Below are positions 27,421 to 36,665 of a stretch of 64,000 nucleotides of DNA, piece after piece; within the stretch, counting starts at the first letter, position 1; each line of letters begins with the position of its first letter. The DNA comes from Nostoc commune NIES-4072 (GTDB lineage: Bacteria > Cyanobacteriota > Cyanobacteriia > Cyanobacteriales > Nostocaceae). The notes under the pieces are model-generated. The model was given only the letters and a program-made list of their open reading frames with translations, was not told the DNA's origin and made no database searches. The translations under genes and the position numbers were made by a program. Location of the stretch: positions 4,030,448 to 4,094,447 of the forward strand of contig NZ_BDUD01000001.1 of NCBI RefSeq assembly GCF_003113895.1. The letters are read 5' to 3'.

Positions 27421-27941
27421 TATCGACGGGTATTTTCAATGGGTTAGCCCAAGCTTTGAACGAGTGTTTGGCTGGACGTTGGACGAAATGACATCCTATC
27501 CCTGGACTGATTATGTTCATGCAGGCAATATTAGCGAATCAGTCTTAGAAGCCGACAGTCTTTTTTTCGGTAACAAAACCATTAAGTTTGACGCTATCGC
27601 TTTCTGGTGACAACAACTTCATCAATGGTCTGGATTGCCAACAGTGCAGGTGATATTATAAAAAATGTCCCTTGGTGGGAGAAATTTACCGAGTAGACCC
27701 CCGAAGATTATAAAGGGTACGGTTGGCTGGATGCTATTCATCTTAATGAGCGACAATCGACCACAGAAATTTGGACGCGATCGCTACTAACGAAAACACC
27801 AGTTGTTGAGTACCGATGGTACGACGGACAGTATCGCTACGTGAGCGATGCCTACGCACTCCTAGAAATTGCCTTAGAAGTCAAGCATATCTGGATTGCA
27901 GATGATAACCAAAATCTTGAAGCTGAAATTATTGGTATCTA
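27421..27941 (+). pseudogene. PAS-domain sensor kinase pseudogene
   Basis: A PAS domain is readable from about 27424 (DGYFQWVSPSFERVFGW, then WTDYVHAGNISESV). After about 27600 the frame shifts, and a second PAS stretch reads WWEKFTE, an in-frame TAG, then TPEDYKGYGWLDAIH and EYRWYDGQYRYVS. The end (to 27941) diverges. No kinase domain remains. Two PAS units in a row are typical of cyanobacterial hybrid kinases. The fragment abuts the IS605-like remnant, which may have caused its loss. Confidence 0.7.
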
Positions 27942-27947
27942 AACAGC

Positions 27948-28199
27948 ATGACAGATAAAACAGATTTATCAAAAATAATTGCCAGCCAAGGCGACAATCC
28001 ACTAATTCTGTCACCCGAAAATTTGCAATCACAAGAAGATGTAGAACTTGAGCGTAAGCTGCGAGAACTCAAGTTTAAACAAGAACTAAGAAAAGATTGG
28101 ATTTTATTTATTGTCAGGGATGTAGTAATTTTTCCTGCCGCTATCCTTTTTATTTTTGCTGTCAGTGGTTATTCCCTATTTCTTCATATTCATGGGTAA
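27948..28199 (+). CDS. Small membrane protein, hypothetical
   Basis: 83 residues: a charged N-terminal half containing a Glu/Lys-rich helix (ELERKLRELKFKQELRK) and one or two hydrophobic segments at about 52-78 (WILFIVRDVVIFPAAILFIF). It looks like a single-pass or hairpin membrane protein with a cytoplasmic coiled-coil stub. Family not recognised. It begins 6 bp after the PAS pseudogene's end, and could be an intact gene or part of the decayed locus. Confidence 0.55.
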   Translation: MTDKTDLSKIIASQGDNPLILSPENLQSQEDVELERKLRELKFKQELRKDWILFIVRDVVIFPAAILFIFAVSGYSLFLHIHG

Positions 28200-28264
28200 C
28201 TTACTCGGACTACAATTTTTAATCAACCACAGAGACGCAAAGTACACAGAGAAAAAAGAGATGA

Positions 28265-28418
28265 TATAGGAATCCGGTTTGATTTGGAGAAAATATACGT
28301 AGGATGTGTTAGCACAGAGAGTACGGCATAAAACTCGTGTTCATAGTGCGTTACGAACTCCGTTCTAACACACTCTACAATACTTAATTTCGTTCAAAAA
28401 TCAAATAGTAATCCTATA
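28265..28418. mobile_element. MITE family A, copy 2
   Basis: Same element as at 25334-25485 but inverted: it starts TATAGGAATCCGGTTTGATTT and ends TCAAATAGTAATCCTATA. It lies in the 425-bp gap before lemA, which holds nothing else I can name. Confidence 0.85.
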
Positions 28419-28623
28419 TTCACAAACAATTTGGAATTGTTGGAAATTGTTTCTCTCTGCGTTCTCTGCTGCTTTGCGGCTATTTAAAAAATATTACACC
28501 AGTAAATTTGCGTAACTAATTTTACAGACGACGAAGCCAACTTGCTACAAGTAAACTCATCTTTATATCCACACAAATTTTGCTGGATATAAAGTAAGTA
28601 TCTGATGGAAATCATCTAAAAAT

Positions 28624-29211
28624 ATGGGGCTTTTAATATTTTCTGTTGCTTTAGTCGCCATTGTTGCTGTAATTATCATTAATAGCTACAACGATTTAGT
28701 CAAGTATCGCAATCGTTACAAAAATGCTTATTCTCAAATCGATGTTCAATTACAGCGTCGCTATGATTTAATTCCCAACTTGGTGGAAACTGCTAAAGGG
28801 TATATGAAACATGAACGGGAAACTCTAGAGGCAGTTATTGCAGCTCGAAATTCTGCAATTAATGCTAGCAGTCGTGCAGCGAAAAATCCCGGCGATCCAC
28901 AAGCGATGCAACAGTTGGGCAATGCTGAAGGGGCGCTAACGGGTGCTTTAAGTCGGTTGATGGTACTTTCAGAATCTTATCCCGAATTGAAAGCCGATCG
29001 CGCCATGACTCAGGTTATGGAAGAATTATCTTCCACTGAAAACCGGATTGCTTTTGCACGTCAGGCTTTTAATGACGCGGTGACACTTTACAACACTAAG
29101 AGTGAGTCTTTCCCCAGCAACCTTGTGGCTAATACTTTTAACTTTACCGTTGCAGAATTGCTCCCCGAAGCTACTCCAGAAATGAGAAATGCTCCACGCG
29201 TGTCTTTTTAG
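28624..29211 (+). CDS. lemA: LemA family protein
   Basis: 195 residues with one N-terminal membrane helix (LLIFSVALVAIVAVIIIN) and the LemA helical bundle: the family segments NRYKNAYSQIDVQLQRRYDL, LVETAKGYMKHE and TENRIAFARQAFNDAV are all present. LemA proteins are membrane-anchored helical bundles of uncertain function, often paired with peptidases. The next gene, an M48 metalloprotease, begins within a few bases of this stop, so the two are co-transcribed and probably work together in envelope quality control. Confidence 0.92.
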   Translation: MGLLIFSVALVAIVAVIIINSYNDLVKYRNRYKNAYSQIDVQLQRRYDLIPNLVETAKGYMKHERETLEAVIAARNSAINASSRAAKNPGDPQAMQQLGNAEGALTGALSRLMVLSESYPELKADRAMTQVMEELSSTENRIAFARQAFNDAVTLYNTKSESFPSNLVANTFNFTVAELLPEATPEMRNAPRVSF

Positions 29212-29217
29212 GTGTCT

Positions 29218-31149
29218 ATGAATTTCTTTGAACATCAGGATCGGGCACGCCAAAATACGCAACAATTAATCGGGTTATTTTCCCTGTCGATCGCAGTCAT
29301 GATTATGGCGATTTATATTGCCACTTTATTTCTGTTGGGCATGGCTCCCCGTATTTGGTGGCATCCAGGGATATTTCTCTACGTGGCTGGGATTACAATA
29401 GTTGCGATCGCAATCGGAAGCTTATATAAAATTGCCTATCTCCGTGAGGGCGGAAGCGTAATTGCCCAAGAGTTAGGGGGAAGACTCCTGATACGAGATA
29501 TGGCAGATGAACCAGGGCGACAACTATTAAATATTGTCGAGGAAATGGCGATCGCTTCTGGTATTTCCGTCCCCGAAGTTTATCTCCTGGAAAGAGAAAC
29601 CAGCATTAATGCCTTTGCTGCCGGATTTACCCCCAATGATGCTGTAATTGGAGTTACCCGTGGAACTTTGCAACACCTGAACCGGGATGAGTTACAAGGA
29701 GTTATCGGCCACGAATTCAGTCATATTCTCAATGGAGATATGCGGCTGAATTTGCGTTTGGTGGGACTACTCCACGGTATTTTGTTCATTTACTTAACCG
29801 GGGAATTGCTCTGGCGCATTCGTGATAGCTTCCGTTTAGGAAAGGAAGACAAGGGTTTACCTATCTGGGCTTTTGGTTTGGCATTGATGGCAATTGGCGG
29901 TATCGGATTATTCTGCGGACGCTTAATTAAAGCCGCCGTCTCTCGCCAACGGGAATTTCTCGCCGATGCTTCGGCTGTACAGTTCACTCGTAACCCCAAC
30001 GGACTTACCGGAGTCTTCCAAAAACTCCAAAAGATGGATTCACGTTTGATTGCGCCCGGAGCAGAAGCCGCTAGCCACATGTTTTTTGGCAACGCCCTTA
30101 ACCCCTCTTTCTGGGAAAATATGTTTTCTACCCACCCACCCTTAGCAGAACGTATCCGCCGCGTTGGGGGTTTGAACGTCAGCAATTTACCAGCAATGCC
30201 ATCTCGTAATCAAGCGCGTTCCCCCTCTCAGGAATCCCTAACAATGGGCTTTGCTGGTGGTTCTGGCCCCACACCAGAACAGATTGTAAACCAAGTGGGA
30301 AGCGTCACACCAGAGCATTTTGCCCATGCCCAAGCGTTGTTATCGCAGTTACCAGAATCCTTGCGCTTGGGTGTGCGGGAACAGGAAAGTGCAATGGCGA
30401 TCGCTTTTGCGCTAGCGTTAGATACTGAAAATATCGAGATCCAACAACGTCAAATTGCTTGGTTACGCGAGGTGCAACCTGCTGAGTTGGTAGACAAAAC
30501 CCTGGAATTGAGCAGCGAAATTAGCCAGTTAGATCCCAGAATTCGCTTGCCACTTGTGGATTTGGCAGTACCCGTATTGCGTCAAAATTCTGCCAAAGAA
30601 TGCCAAAGGTTGTGCAAATGTGTCCACGGTTTAGTTGTAGCTACCGGAAGTTTATCAGTGTGGCATTTTGTGTTGCAGTTAATCCTGTGGCATCGCCTGC
30701 AACCTAGTATAAATCCCACATCTGCGACAACAGTCGAATTTACCTCTATAGAAGAAATTTGGCCAGATAGTTTATTAGTATTGTCCGTCATTGCCCGCAT
30801 CGGATACTCCCAACCCGATGCCTCCACCGAAGACATCGCCTATGCTTTTCGTTCTGGAGTTTTTCGACTTCCTAAAGCCGGAGAGCAAGAGAAACCAGAC
30901 ATGCCATTTACCTGTAATTTCACTGAACTTAAGAAGAGTATCGATCGCCTCCGCCTTGCCAGTCCCAAACTCAAGCAAGCTATTGTTGATGCCTGCGCCC
31001 ACACGGTACTTTTGGATAATAAAGTAACACAGTCAGAAGCAGATTTACTAAGAGCGATCGCAATGACGCTAGATTGTCCCATTCCCCCATTTTTAAACCC
31101 TCAGCGTAGCGTTTCAAAACAGAAACAATCTTCTTCAAAGCGAAGTTAA
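29218..31149 (+). CDS. M48 family (HtpX-like) membrane metalloprotease
   Basis: About 643 residues. Two membrane helices at the N-terminus (SIAVMIMAIYIATLFLLG and a second near 50-70) lead into the catalytic zinc motif HEFSH near residue 164. The downstream AGRQREFLADASAVQ-type segment (here SRQREFLADASAVQFTR) provides the third ligand. A further hydrophobic stretch (GLALMAIGGIGLFCG) sits between. The last 300 residues are a helical extension not found in short HtpX. It probably degrades damaged or misfolded membrane proteins. GTG at 29212 is also in frame, but ATG at 29218 is preferred. Its partner is the LemA gene upstream. Confidence 0.9.
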   Translation: MNFFEHQDRARQNTQQLIGLFSLSIAVMIMAIYIATLFLLGMAPRIWWHPGIFLYVAGITIVAIAIGSLYKIAYLREGGSVIAQELGGRLLIRDMADEPGRQLLNIVEEMAIASGISVPEVYLLERETSINAFAAGFTPNDAVIGVTRGTLQHLNRDELQGVIGHEFSHILNGDMRLNLRLVGLLHGILFIYLTGELLWRIRDSFRLGKEDKGLPIWAFGLALMAIGGIGLFCGRLIKAAVSRQREFLADASAVQFTRNPNGLTGVFQKLQKMDSRLIAPGAEAASHMFFGNALNPSFWENMFSTHPPLAERIRRVGGLNVSNLPAMPSRNQARSPSQESLTMGFAGGSGPTPEQIVNQVGSVTPEHFAHAQALLSQLPESLRLGVREQESAMAIAFALALDTENIEIQQRQIAWLREVQPAELVDKTLELSSEISQLDPRIRLPLVDLAVPVLRQNSAKECQRLCKCVHGLVVATGSLSVWHFVLQLILWHRLQPSINPTSATTVEFTSIEEIWPDSLLVLSVIARIGYSQPDASTEDIAYAFRSGVFRLPKAGEQEKPDMPFTCNFTELKKSIDRLRLASPKLKQAIVDACAHTVLLDNKVTQSEADLLRAIAMTLDCPIPPFLNPQRSVSKQKQSSSKRS

Positions 31150-31335
31150 TATAGCACTTCTCGAATGGAAGCAATACGCTTTGACCTTTCTCCTTTTAGG
31201 AGAGAGGCTTTGATTTTTATAACTAAACAAATAAAACTAGCCCCGAAACCTTATCCGAATCATAGCGATGAAAGCGATCGCACATCCAAGAAGAGACAAC
31301 GAGAAATAACCAATTCACCATGCCCCATGCCCAAC

Positions 31336-34300
31336 TTATCTAGTTCGTAACAACTGCACAAAAGTATTACTCACCGTATTGTCTTTAGTATCCGCCGCAT
31401 ATTGAATCAAATCTTCCCGCAGTTCTTTGGCTGCATCTAAAGGAAGCAACGTTGCTAGCAAGAAATAAACACCACGAAAACGCGGATCGCCCATTCTATC
31501 AACTAATAGTGATTCGGCGGTATCAGTTTCGCCAAGAAAGTTTTGCACCAAAAAGAAATCCATGATTTTATCGTGGCGGAAGTACCATTCTTTCTTGGCT
31601 CCGCCTTTTTCATCTTGCCACTGACGGCTGACTACCATTTTGTATTTCTCGTCTTCTAAAGACATGACAACTTGGTGAAATTCATCACCAGGTAGAGCTT
31701 GTTTGTCATCGAGTCGCATTTGATAGACGGCGGCGGAAAATCTTTTGAGTGGAAATTCTTGTTTCCATTCTTGCTGGTATTCTGCCGCCATCAGCTTGTA
31801 TTGTTGTTCTTGCAGGCGAAACAAGTTTGGCTGTTTACCTTGTGATAACATCAGCGCTACCACAGTTAGATCCATTGGATTGGAGAGAATTCGGCGGACA
31901 GCATCTAACTCTTCTTGGGCTTGCTGATCTTTGAGGACTTCTTTTAAATAATTAATACAGGCTTTTTCGTAATCAGCACCTTGAATTTTGGCATCTTTAG
32001 GGAGTCGCAGTTGACGGGAGATCAAAAACTCTTGAATTTGTTGTTGTTCAAGGGGCTGCAAGTAGTAGGTTTTGGCTGTTGAGGGGGGTGTCCACTCTAG
32101 GGGCTGGGTAGTCATGATAATGTTGCCCCGGAAATAGCTTTCGACAAACTGGCAGATTTTTGCCCGTGTGTCGGCGGTGACTTCGTTGAGTCCGTCGATG
32201 CAGATATCTATCGCGCCACTGTAAATCAGGTTTTTGAGGAAGTCAGCATCTTGGGCTTGGCCGTGGAGTTTGTCTTGAATAGCTTCGATTACGCCTTTAT
32301 GACATTTTTGGGCGGGGAGGTAAACGACAATGCGCTGGGAGTTTGTCAGCAAATGGCGGAGAAACATCGATTTGCCTAAGCCGGAGTCACCTTCTAAGAT
32401 GATTTGTCCTTTGATGCTGGGGAGGGCGGCGGTAACAGGGAGGATGTCGCCTGAACCGGGAACTTTAACTTGAGACTGGGGGAAATATGATTGGTCATGA
32501 AAGTTATCTAACCCAGCATCGGCGAGAAGGGAGGGTTTGAAGGGTTCAAAAAGTTTGCGGCGGAAGAAGGGAACCCAGGTGAGGAGAAAGCCGACGTAGC
32601 CCACGCCTAAGATGCGGCGTACCCAAGGGTTCCAGAAGAAGATGGCTTGAATTTGGGGGAATTTGGGGTAGACGAAAATGAGGGCAAGCCAAAAGGCGGC
32701 GTGAGAGATGAGAGTGATTTTGGCGTTGAAAAACCACCGCCAATATTCCACATTATTAATGACCGTCTGTAGCGCATTTGCCTGAGTGGATTTAGCTGCT
32801 TGGAGTTTGCTAAAAAGTTCGTTGAGTAATTTAATATCCTCGAATTTCCAAGTAATTTGTTTGTTGGCAGCAACTTCAGCAATTTGTCTTGCTAAATCTT
32901 CTCGTACTTGTGGAAATTCTTTGCTAGGTTCCCAAGCATCGCGGAAGACTTCTAGTGTTTTGACACCTTCATCGTGTTTTGGGTTATCAGGAGTTGTTTT
33001 CGGTCTGCCTAGCCATTTCAGCAGGGTTTTTACTTTTTCATCGCCGCCACTCAGGAAATAGGTGAAAAACCGCCACTGTTCAAATTCTGATTGACCTGCG
33101 TAATAAACGCTATCTAGAATTACAACAATATTATTTAGGTTGAGTTGTTCTATCTTCCCCAATGCCGATGCTGCACGGGAACGAACATTACTGTTAACGG
33201 ATTGATCCTTGAGGTAGTCGAGGATATCTTTGACGTAGGGTTTGGCAGCATCGCCGAGATTTCCCAATGCATATGCTGCACGGGAACGAACATCTTTGTC
33301 AACGGATTGATCCTTGAGGAAGTCGAGGATATCTTTGACGTAGGGTTTAGCAGCATCGCCCAGATTTCCCAATGCCTCTGCTGCACGGGAACGAACATAA
33401 ATGTCAACGGATTTATCTTTAAAGATGTTGGCGATCTCTTTGACGTAGAATTTGGCAACTTCGCGCAGATTTCCTAATGCCTCTGCTGCACCGGAACGAA
33501 CAATACTGTCAACAGATTTATCCTTGAAGATGTTGGCGATGTCTTTGACGTAGAGTTTGGCAACTTCGCCCAGATTTCCCAATGCCACTGCTGCATTGGA
33601 ACGAACAGCAGAGTCAACGGATTTATCCTTGAGGAAGTCGAGGATATCTTTGACGTAGGGTTTGGTAGCATCGCCGAGATTTCCCAATGCCTCTGCTGCA
33701 CTGGAACGAATAACAGAATCAACGGATTTATCTTTGAGGAAGTCGAGGATATCTTTGACGTAGGGTTTGGCAGCATCGCCCAGATTTTCCAATGCCACTG
33801 CTGCATAGTAACGAACATTACTGTCAACGGATTTATCTTTGAGGATGTCAGCAATGTCTTGGACGTAGGGTTTAGCAGCATCGCCATCGCCCAGATTTCC
33901 CAAGGCATATGCTGCACGGGAACGAGCATAACTGCCAACGGATTTATCTTTGAGGAAGTCGAGGATGTCTTGGACGTGGGGTTTGGCAGCATCGCCGAGA
34001 TTTCCCAAGGCATATGCTGCACGGGAACGAGCATCACTGTCAACGGATTTATCCTTGAGGATGTCAACGATGTCTTGGACGTAGGGTTTGGCAGCATCGC
34101 CCAGATTTCCCAATGCATATGCTGCACTGGAACGAACAAAACTGTCAACGGATTTATCCTTGAGGATGTCAACGATGTTTTGGACGTAGGGTTTGGCAGC
34201 ATCGCCCAGATTTCCCAATGCATATGCTGCACTGTAACGAACATATTTGTCAACGGATTTATCCTTGAGGATGTCGGCAGCTTTGCGTGCAATGTTTTCT

Positions 34301-34560
34301 GGTTTCTGAAATACCGCTTTTAAATTTTTTAGCTCATATTCATTTAATTTATTAAAAGCCAGTTTCTTAACCCCATCATGTCCATCATCAAGGGCGGCTA
34401 CTATACCGTTAATCTGCCAATCTTGGGGTTTGGGTTTAGGAGTCTCTTTAGCACTTACCCAAGGTAGGGAGAGGAAGAGAGTTAGGAGTAGAGTGAAACA
34501 GAAAAGGAAAAAGAGCGATCTGCTGGTGTGGCGGGGTATGGTGAGCATAATTTGGGGCAA
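31336..34560 (-). CDS. HEAT-repeat membrane protein with NACHT-like NTPase domain
   Basis: 1074 residues. The N-terminus (1-37) is a signal-peptide-like helix ending VSA. Residues about 90-477 are eleven HEAT repeats of 35 residues (LKDKSVDSxVRSxAAxALGNLG), nearly identical in DNA and so recently expanded. Two hydrophobic segments follow (about 615-635 and 648-665). A P-loop NTPase has Walker A GDSGLGKSMF near 728 and Walker B IDICIDGLNEV near 787, like NACHT/STAND proteins. A helical C-terminus ends the protein. Likely a sensor-type STAND ATPase; target unknown. Topology is puzzling: two helices would put HEAT and NTPase on the same side although the N-terminus looks like an export signal. 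Confidence 0.8.
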   Translation of the reverse strand: MPQIMLTIPRHTSRSLFFLFCFTLLLTLFLSLPWVSAKETPKPKPQDWQINGIVAALDDGHDGVKKLAFNKLNEYELKNLKAVFQKPENIARKAADILKDKSVDKYVRYSAAYALGNLGDAAKPYVQNIVDILKDKSVDSFVRSSAAYALGNLGDAAKPYVQDIVDILKDKSVDSDARSRAAYALGNLGDAAKPHVQDILDFLKDKSVGSYARSRAAYALGNLGDGDAAKPYVQDIADILKDKSVDSNVRYYAAVALENLGDAAKPYVKDILDFLKDKSVDSVIRSSAAEALGNLGDATKPYVKDILDFLKDKSVDSAVRSNAAVALGNLGEVAKLYVKDIANIFKDKSVDSIVRSGAAEALGNLREVAKFYVKEIANIFKDKSVDIYVRSRAAEALGNLGDAAKPYVKDILDFLKDQSVDKDVRSRAAYALGNLGDAAKPYVKDILDYLKDQSVNSNVRSRAASALGKIEQLNLNNIVVILDSVYYAGQSEFEQWRFFTYFLSGGDEKVKTLLKWLGRPKTTPDNPKHDEGVKTLEVFRDAWEPSKEFPQVREDLARQIAEVAANKQITWKFEDIKLLNELFSKLQAAKSTQANALQTVINNVEYWRWFFNAKITLISHAAFWLALIFVYPKFPQIQAIFFWNPWVRRILGVGYVGFLLTWVPFFRRKLFEPFKPSLLADAGLDNFHDQSYFPQSQVKVPGSGDILPVTAALPSIKGQIILEGDSGLGKSMFLRHLLTNSQRIVVYLPAQKCHKGVIEAIQDKLHGQAQDADFLKNLIYSGAIDICIDGLNEVTADTRAKICQFVESYFRGNIIMTTQPLEWTPPSTAKTYYLQPLEQQQIQEFLISRQLRLPKDAKIQGADYEKACINYLKEVLKDQQAQEELDAVRRILSNPMDLTVVALMLSQGKQPNLFRLQEQQYKLMAAEYQQEWKQEFPLKRFSAAVYQMRLDDKQALPGDEFHQVVMSLEDEKYKMVVSRQWQDEKGGAKKEWYFRHDKIMDFFLVQNFLGETDTAESLLVDRMGDPRFRGVYFLLATLLPLDAAKELREDLIQYAADTKDNTVSNTFVQLLRTR

Positions 34561-34776
34561 GGTGGCAGATTACACGCGGCTAAAAGTATAATAACAACCT
34601 TGCAATTCCTAATTCCTGATTTAGAAAGTCAGATTTTATTTGGGTTTTTAGGTTTGTATTTGTGGGAGCATCCGAAATTTTAAAATTTACTATTATGGTG
34701 CGTTCAGATAGGAATAAGAAAATCAAGAAACGAACCGCCAAGAACGCCAAGGACGCAAAGTAAGAGAACAGACTTG

Positions 34777-35034
34777 ATGTTGATCTTTGCTCACGAGTAT
34801 GAAAGACTCGTTCACGAGTATGAAAGACTCGTTCACGAGTATCAAAGACTCATCCACGAGTATCAAAGACTCGTTCACGAGTATCAAAGACTCATCCACG
34901 AGTATCAAAGACTCGTTCACGAGTATGAAAGACTCATCCACGAGTATCAAAGACTCGCCGACGAGTATGAAAGACTCGTTCACGAGTATCAAAGACTCGC
35001 CGACGAGTATGAAAGACTCTCCGGCGAGTATTAA
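34777..35034 (+). CDS. Possible heptad-repeat protein over the 21-bp array
   Basis: From an ATG at 34777 an 85-residue frame reads MLIFA and then twelve HEY(E/Q)RL(V/I/A) heptads, ending at a TAA. A period of seven with Tyr and Leu three apart is what a coiled coil needs, and the substitutions between units (Val/Ile/Ala, Glu/Gln) are conservative. However, the frame T-S-(M/I)-K-D-S-x and a minus-strand frame are also open across the array, which any 21-bp repeat can allow. There is no good ribosome site. Translation is uncertain. Confidence 0.35.
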   Translation: MLIFAHEYERLVHEYERLVHEYQRLIHEYQRLVHEYQRLIHEYQRLVHEYERLIHEYQRLADEYERLVHEYQRLADEYERLSGEY

Positions 35035-35043
35035 AGACTCATT
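34792..35043. repeat. Array of twelve 21-bp tandem repeats, each a small hairpin
   Basis: Twelve consecutive 21-bp units of the form CACGAGTATSAAAGACTCRTY. Each contains GAGT and ACTC arms around a 7-nt loop; in seven units the stem extends to CGAGT/ACTCG. Units 1 and 2 are identical; later units vary at the G/C in the loop and in the last three bases. A degenerate thirteenth unit starts at 35044. The 21-bp spacing is two helical turns. The array lies between the HEAT-NTPase gene and a convergent terminator. Confidence 0.95.
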
Positions 35044-35060
35044 CACCAGTTAAAAAAACA

Positions 35061-35110
35061 AAAAGGGGAAAAGAAAAGGATGTACATCTACCTTTAACTT
35101 TTCCCCTTTT
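35061..35110. terminator. Bidirectional terminator-like hairpin
   Basis: AAAAGGGGAAAAG (35061-35073) and its exact inverse CTTTTCCCCTTTT (35098-35110), with A- and T-runs outside. It would terminate the minus-strand gene that ends at 35143 and any plus-strand transcript across the 21-bp array. Confidence 0.65.
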
Positions 35111-35142
35111 ACTCTTCTTTTATCTCTGGCAATGTTTACAGC

Positions 35143-35619
35143 TTATGAACCAGAAGCAGTTTTAGCAGGTTTACTTTTAATAGCTTTAAACCGTTCCCCT
35201 AACTGTTCGGCAATAGTTTTTAACCCTGGAGTTTTCTTAGCAGCAGTCTTCACATAATCATAAACAGTCAAACTGCTACCCATTGCTTCGCTACCGACTG
35301 CCATTAGGGTATCATCTACCTGTTCTGTTAGTTGTTGCAGTTTAATCAACAGTTCGGTGAGCGTTGCTGCTAGTTGATAATCGCGCACAAACTCATCTAC
35401 ATCAAAGCTAGCTGGTAAAATGTCTCGGTTAGACTGGGCAGCAGTCAGGCTAGTGTTGACAAAGGCTAGGCTTTTATCGCCCATCTTAAATAACTTGCGC
35501 CGTTCTTCCACACTCAGGGTAACGAGAAAAGGCATCTTTGCTTGGATAGTCGCAAAGGCTGCTTTAATTTCTTGGATATCTGCTGGAGAAAGGGAAGCGG
35601 TGATATTTTGGTAAGCCAT
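35143..35619 (-). CDS. Conserved hypothetical protein, helical
   Basis: 158 residues from the ATG at 35619 (MAYQNITASLSPADIQEI). An upstream extension to 35736 is open but of low protein likelihood. The sequence is mostly helical and soluble, with a Lys/Ala-rich tail. The middle part (FDVDEFVRDYQLAATLTELL) resembles uncharacterised cyanobacterial proteins, but I cannot name a family. It is flanked by a terminator at its 3' end, so it is probably a single-gene unit. Confidence 0.6.
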   Translation of the reverse strand: MAYQNITASLSPADIQEIKAAFATIQAKMPFLVTLSVEERRKLFKMGDKSLAFVNTSLTAAQSNRDILPASFDVDEFVRDYQLAATLTELLIKLQQLTEQVDDTLMAVGSEAMGSSLTVYDYVKTAAKKTPGLKTIAEQLGERFKAIKSKPAKTASGS

Positions 35620-35805
35620 TGGATATTTACTCAGGTGAATCTGTTTGTTATGATTCCCATTGGTAAATGCGATCGCACATCCCACATCCCATAGCCTAAA
35701 GTGCTTAGGCGTAGCCCGTCGTAGACATCGCCGCATTTCAGAGCAATCGAAAAATTAGCCCAATCTGACTACAATTTGATTAAATACAGGTAAGTCTGAC
35801 TTTCT

Positions 35806-36201
35806 ATGACTCCAGCAACCGATATTCGTAAAAGAGCGATCGAACTGATTGAGCAGTTGTCTCCAGAAAAGTTATCTGCCGTAGTGCAGTTATTAGAGTT
35901 TCTGTCTGAACCCTCCCAGCCAGCTACATCCAACGATCAAGAAGTAGTCCTGCTGGAAGTAATCCAACGTCACCTTGCGTTTGACGAGCAGAAAAGATTA
36001 CAGGATTTACGCGATCGCTGTGAATGGGGCGAACTCACTGCGATCGAACACGAAGAATTGATCCAGTATGAAGATCGGCTAGAACAGTGGAGAGTCGAAC
36101 GTCTGCAAGCTCTCATTGAGTTAGCAAAGCTCAAGAAGATCGACTTGCTTACCTTGAATCGCCAATTTTTATCTGACTCTCAGTTATTCCATGCCATCTG
36201 A
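35806..36201 (+). CDS. Small helical protein upstream of and overlapping an HNH nuclease
   Basis: 131 residues, Glu/Leu-rich and helical. The N-terminal part (IRKRAIELIEQLSPEKLSAVVQLLEFLSE) resembles the short antitoxin-like DUF2281 helix region common in cyanobacteria. The final codons overlap the start of the next gene by 11 bp, so the two are translationally coupled. It may be an accessory or antidote to the nuclease. No DNA-binding motif is obvious. Confidence 0.65.
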   Translation: MTPATDIRKRAIELIEQLSPEKLSAVVQLLEFLSEPSQPATSNDQEVVLLEVIQRHLAFDEQKRLQDLRDRCEWGELTAIEHEELIQYEDRLEQWRVERLQALIELAKLKKIDLLTLNRQFLSDSQLFHAI

Positions 36202-36646
36202 GTTCGTTCGCAAAGCGTCTCCAGAGGAGAAACGAGTACCTGCTGCACTGAGACGAACGGTAGCTAGCAGAGCTAAAAATCTTTGTGAATATTGCCGATG
36301 CCCAGAAGAATTTTCTCCTGACAGCTTCACTGTAGAACACATCAAACCCCGTCAGGCAGGTGGAGAAACGATCTCAGAAAATTTAGCTTGGTCGTGTTTT
36401 GGCTGCAATGCTCGAAAGCATACCAAAATCAGCCATCCCGATCCAGAAACCAAACAAGAGATTGCGCTGTTTCATCCTCGTCAGCAGCTTTGGTCAGAGA
36501 ATTTTACCTGGAACGATGATTTTACCAAGATTATCGGGAAAAATCCCTGTGGTCGAGCCACGGTGGAAGCTCTGCAATTAAATCGGGTTGGAGTTGTTAA
36601 CTTGCGTCGTCTTCTGACTTCAGCCGGACTGCATCCACCGCAGTAA
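36191..36646 (+). CDS. HNH endonuclease
   Basis: 151 residues. The HNH fold is visible as two zinc-binding pairs, CEYC near residue 36 and CFGCNARKH near 77-85, flanking the catalytic FTVEHIKPR region, with Asn63 and the final His of the ARKH segment. The length and Cys layout match short cyanobacterial HNH proteins. The coupling with the helical protein upstream could indicate a toxin-antidote or a nuclease-regulator pair, but no methylase or mobile-intron context is visible. Confidence 0.85.
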   Translation: MPSEFVRKASPEEKRVPAALRRTVASRAKNLCEYCRCPEEFSPDSFTVEHIKPRQAGGETISENLAWSCFGCNARKHTKISHPDPETKQEIALFHPRQQLWSENFTWNDDFTKIIGKNPCGRATVEALQLNRVGVVNLRRLLTSAGLHPPQ

Positions 36647-36665
36647 AAATGGTAAAAGTCTGTAG

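Noticed and set aside
29790..31082. Several antisense frames inside the M48 protease gene
   Set aside because: Shadows of a well-supported gene.
33145..34323. Long open frames on both strands over the HEAT region
   Set aside because: They are shadows of the 105-bp HEAT repeat units, which stay open in several frames because the period is a multiple of three.
34792..35043. CRISPR array
   Set aside because: Units are contiguous without unique spacers and no cas genes are present.
34723..35046. Minus-strand heptapeptide frame over the 21-bp array
   Set aside because: Open only because the repeat period is 21; its N-terminus and C-terminus are unrelated low-quality sequence. The plus-strand frame was kept as a weak possibility.
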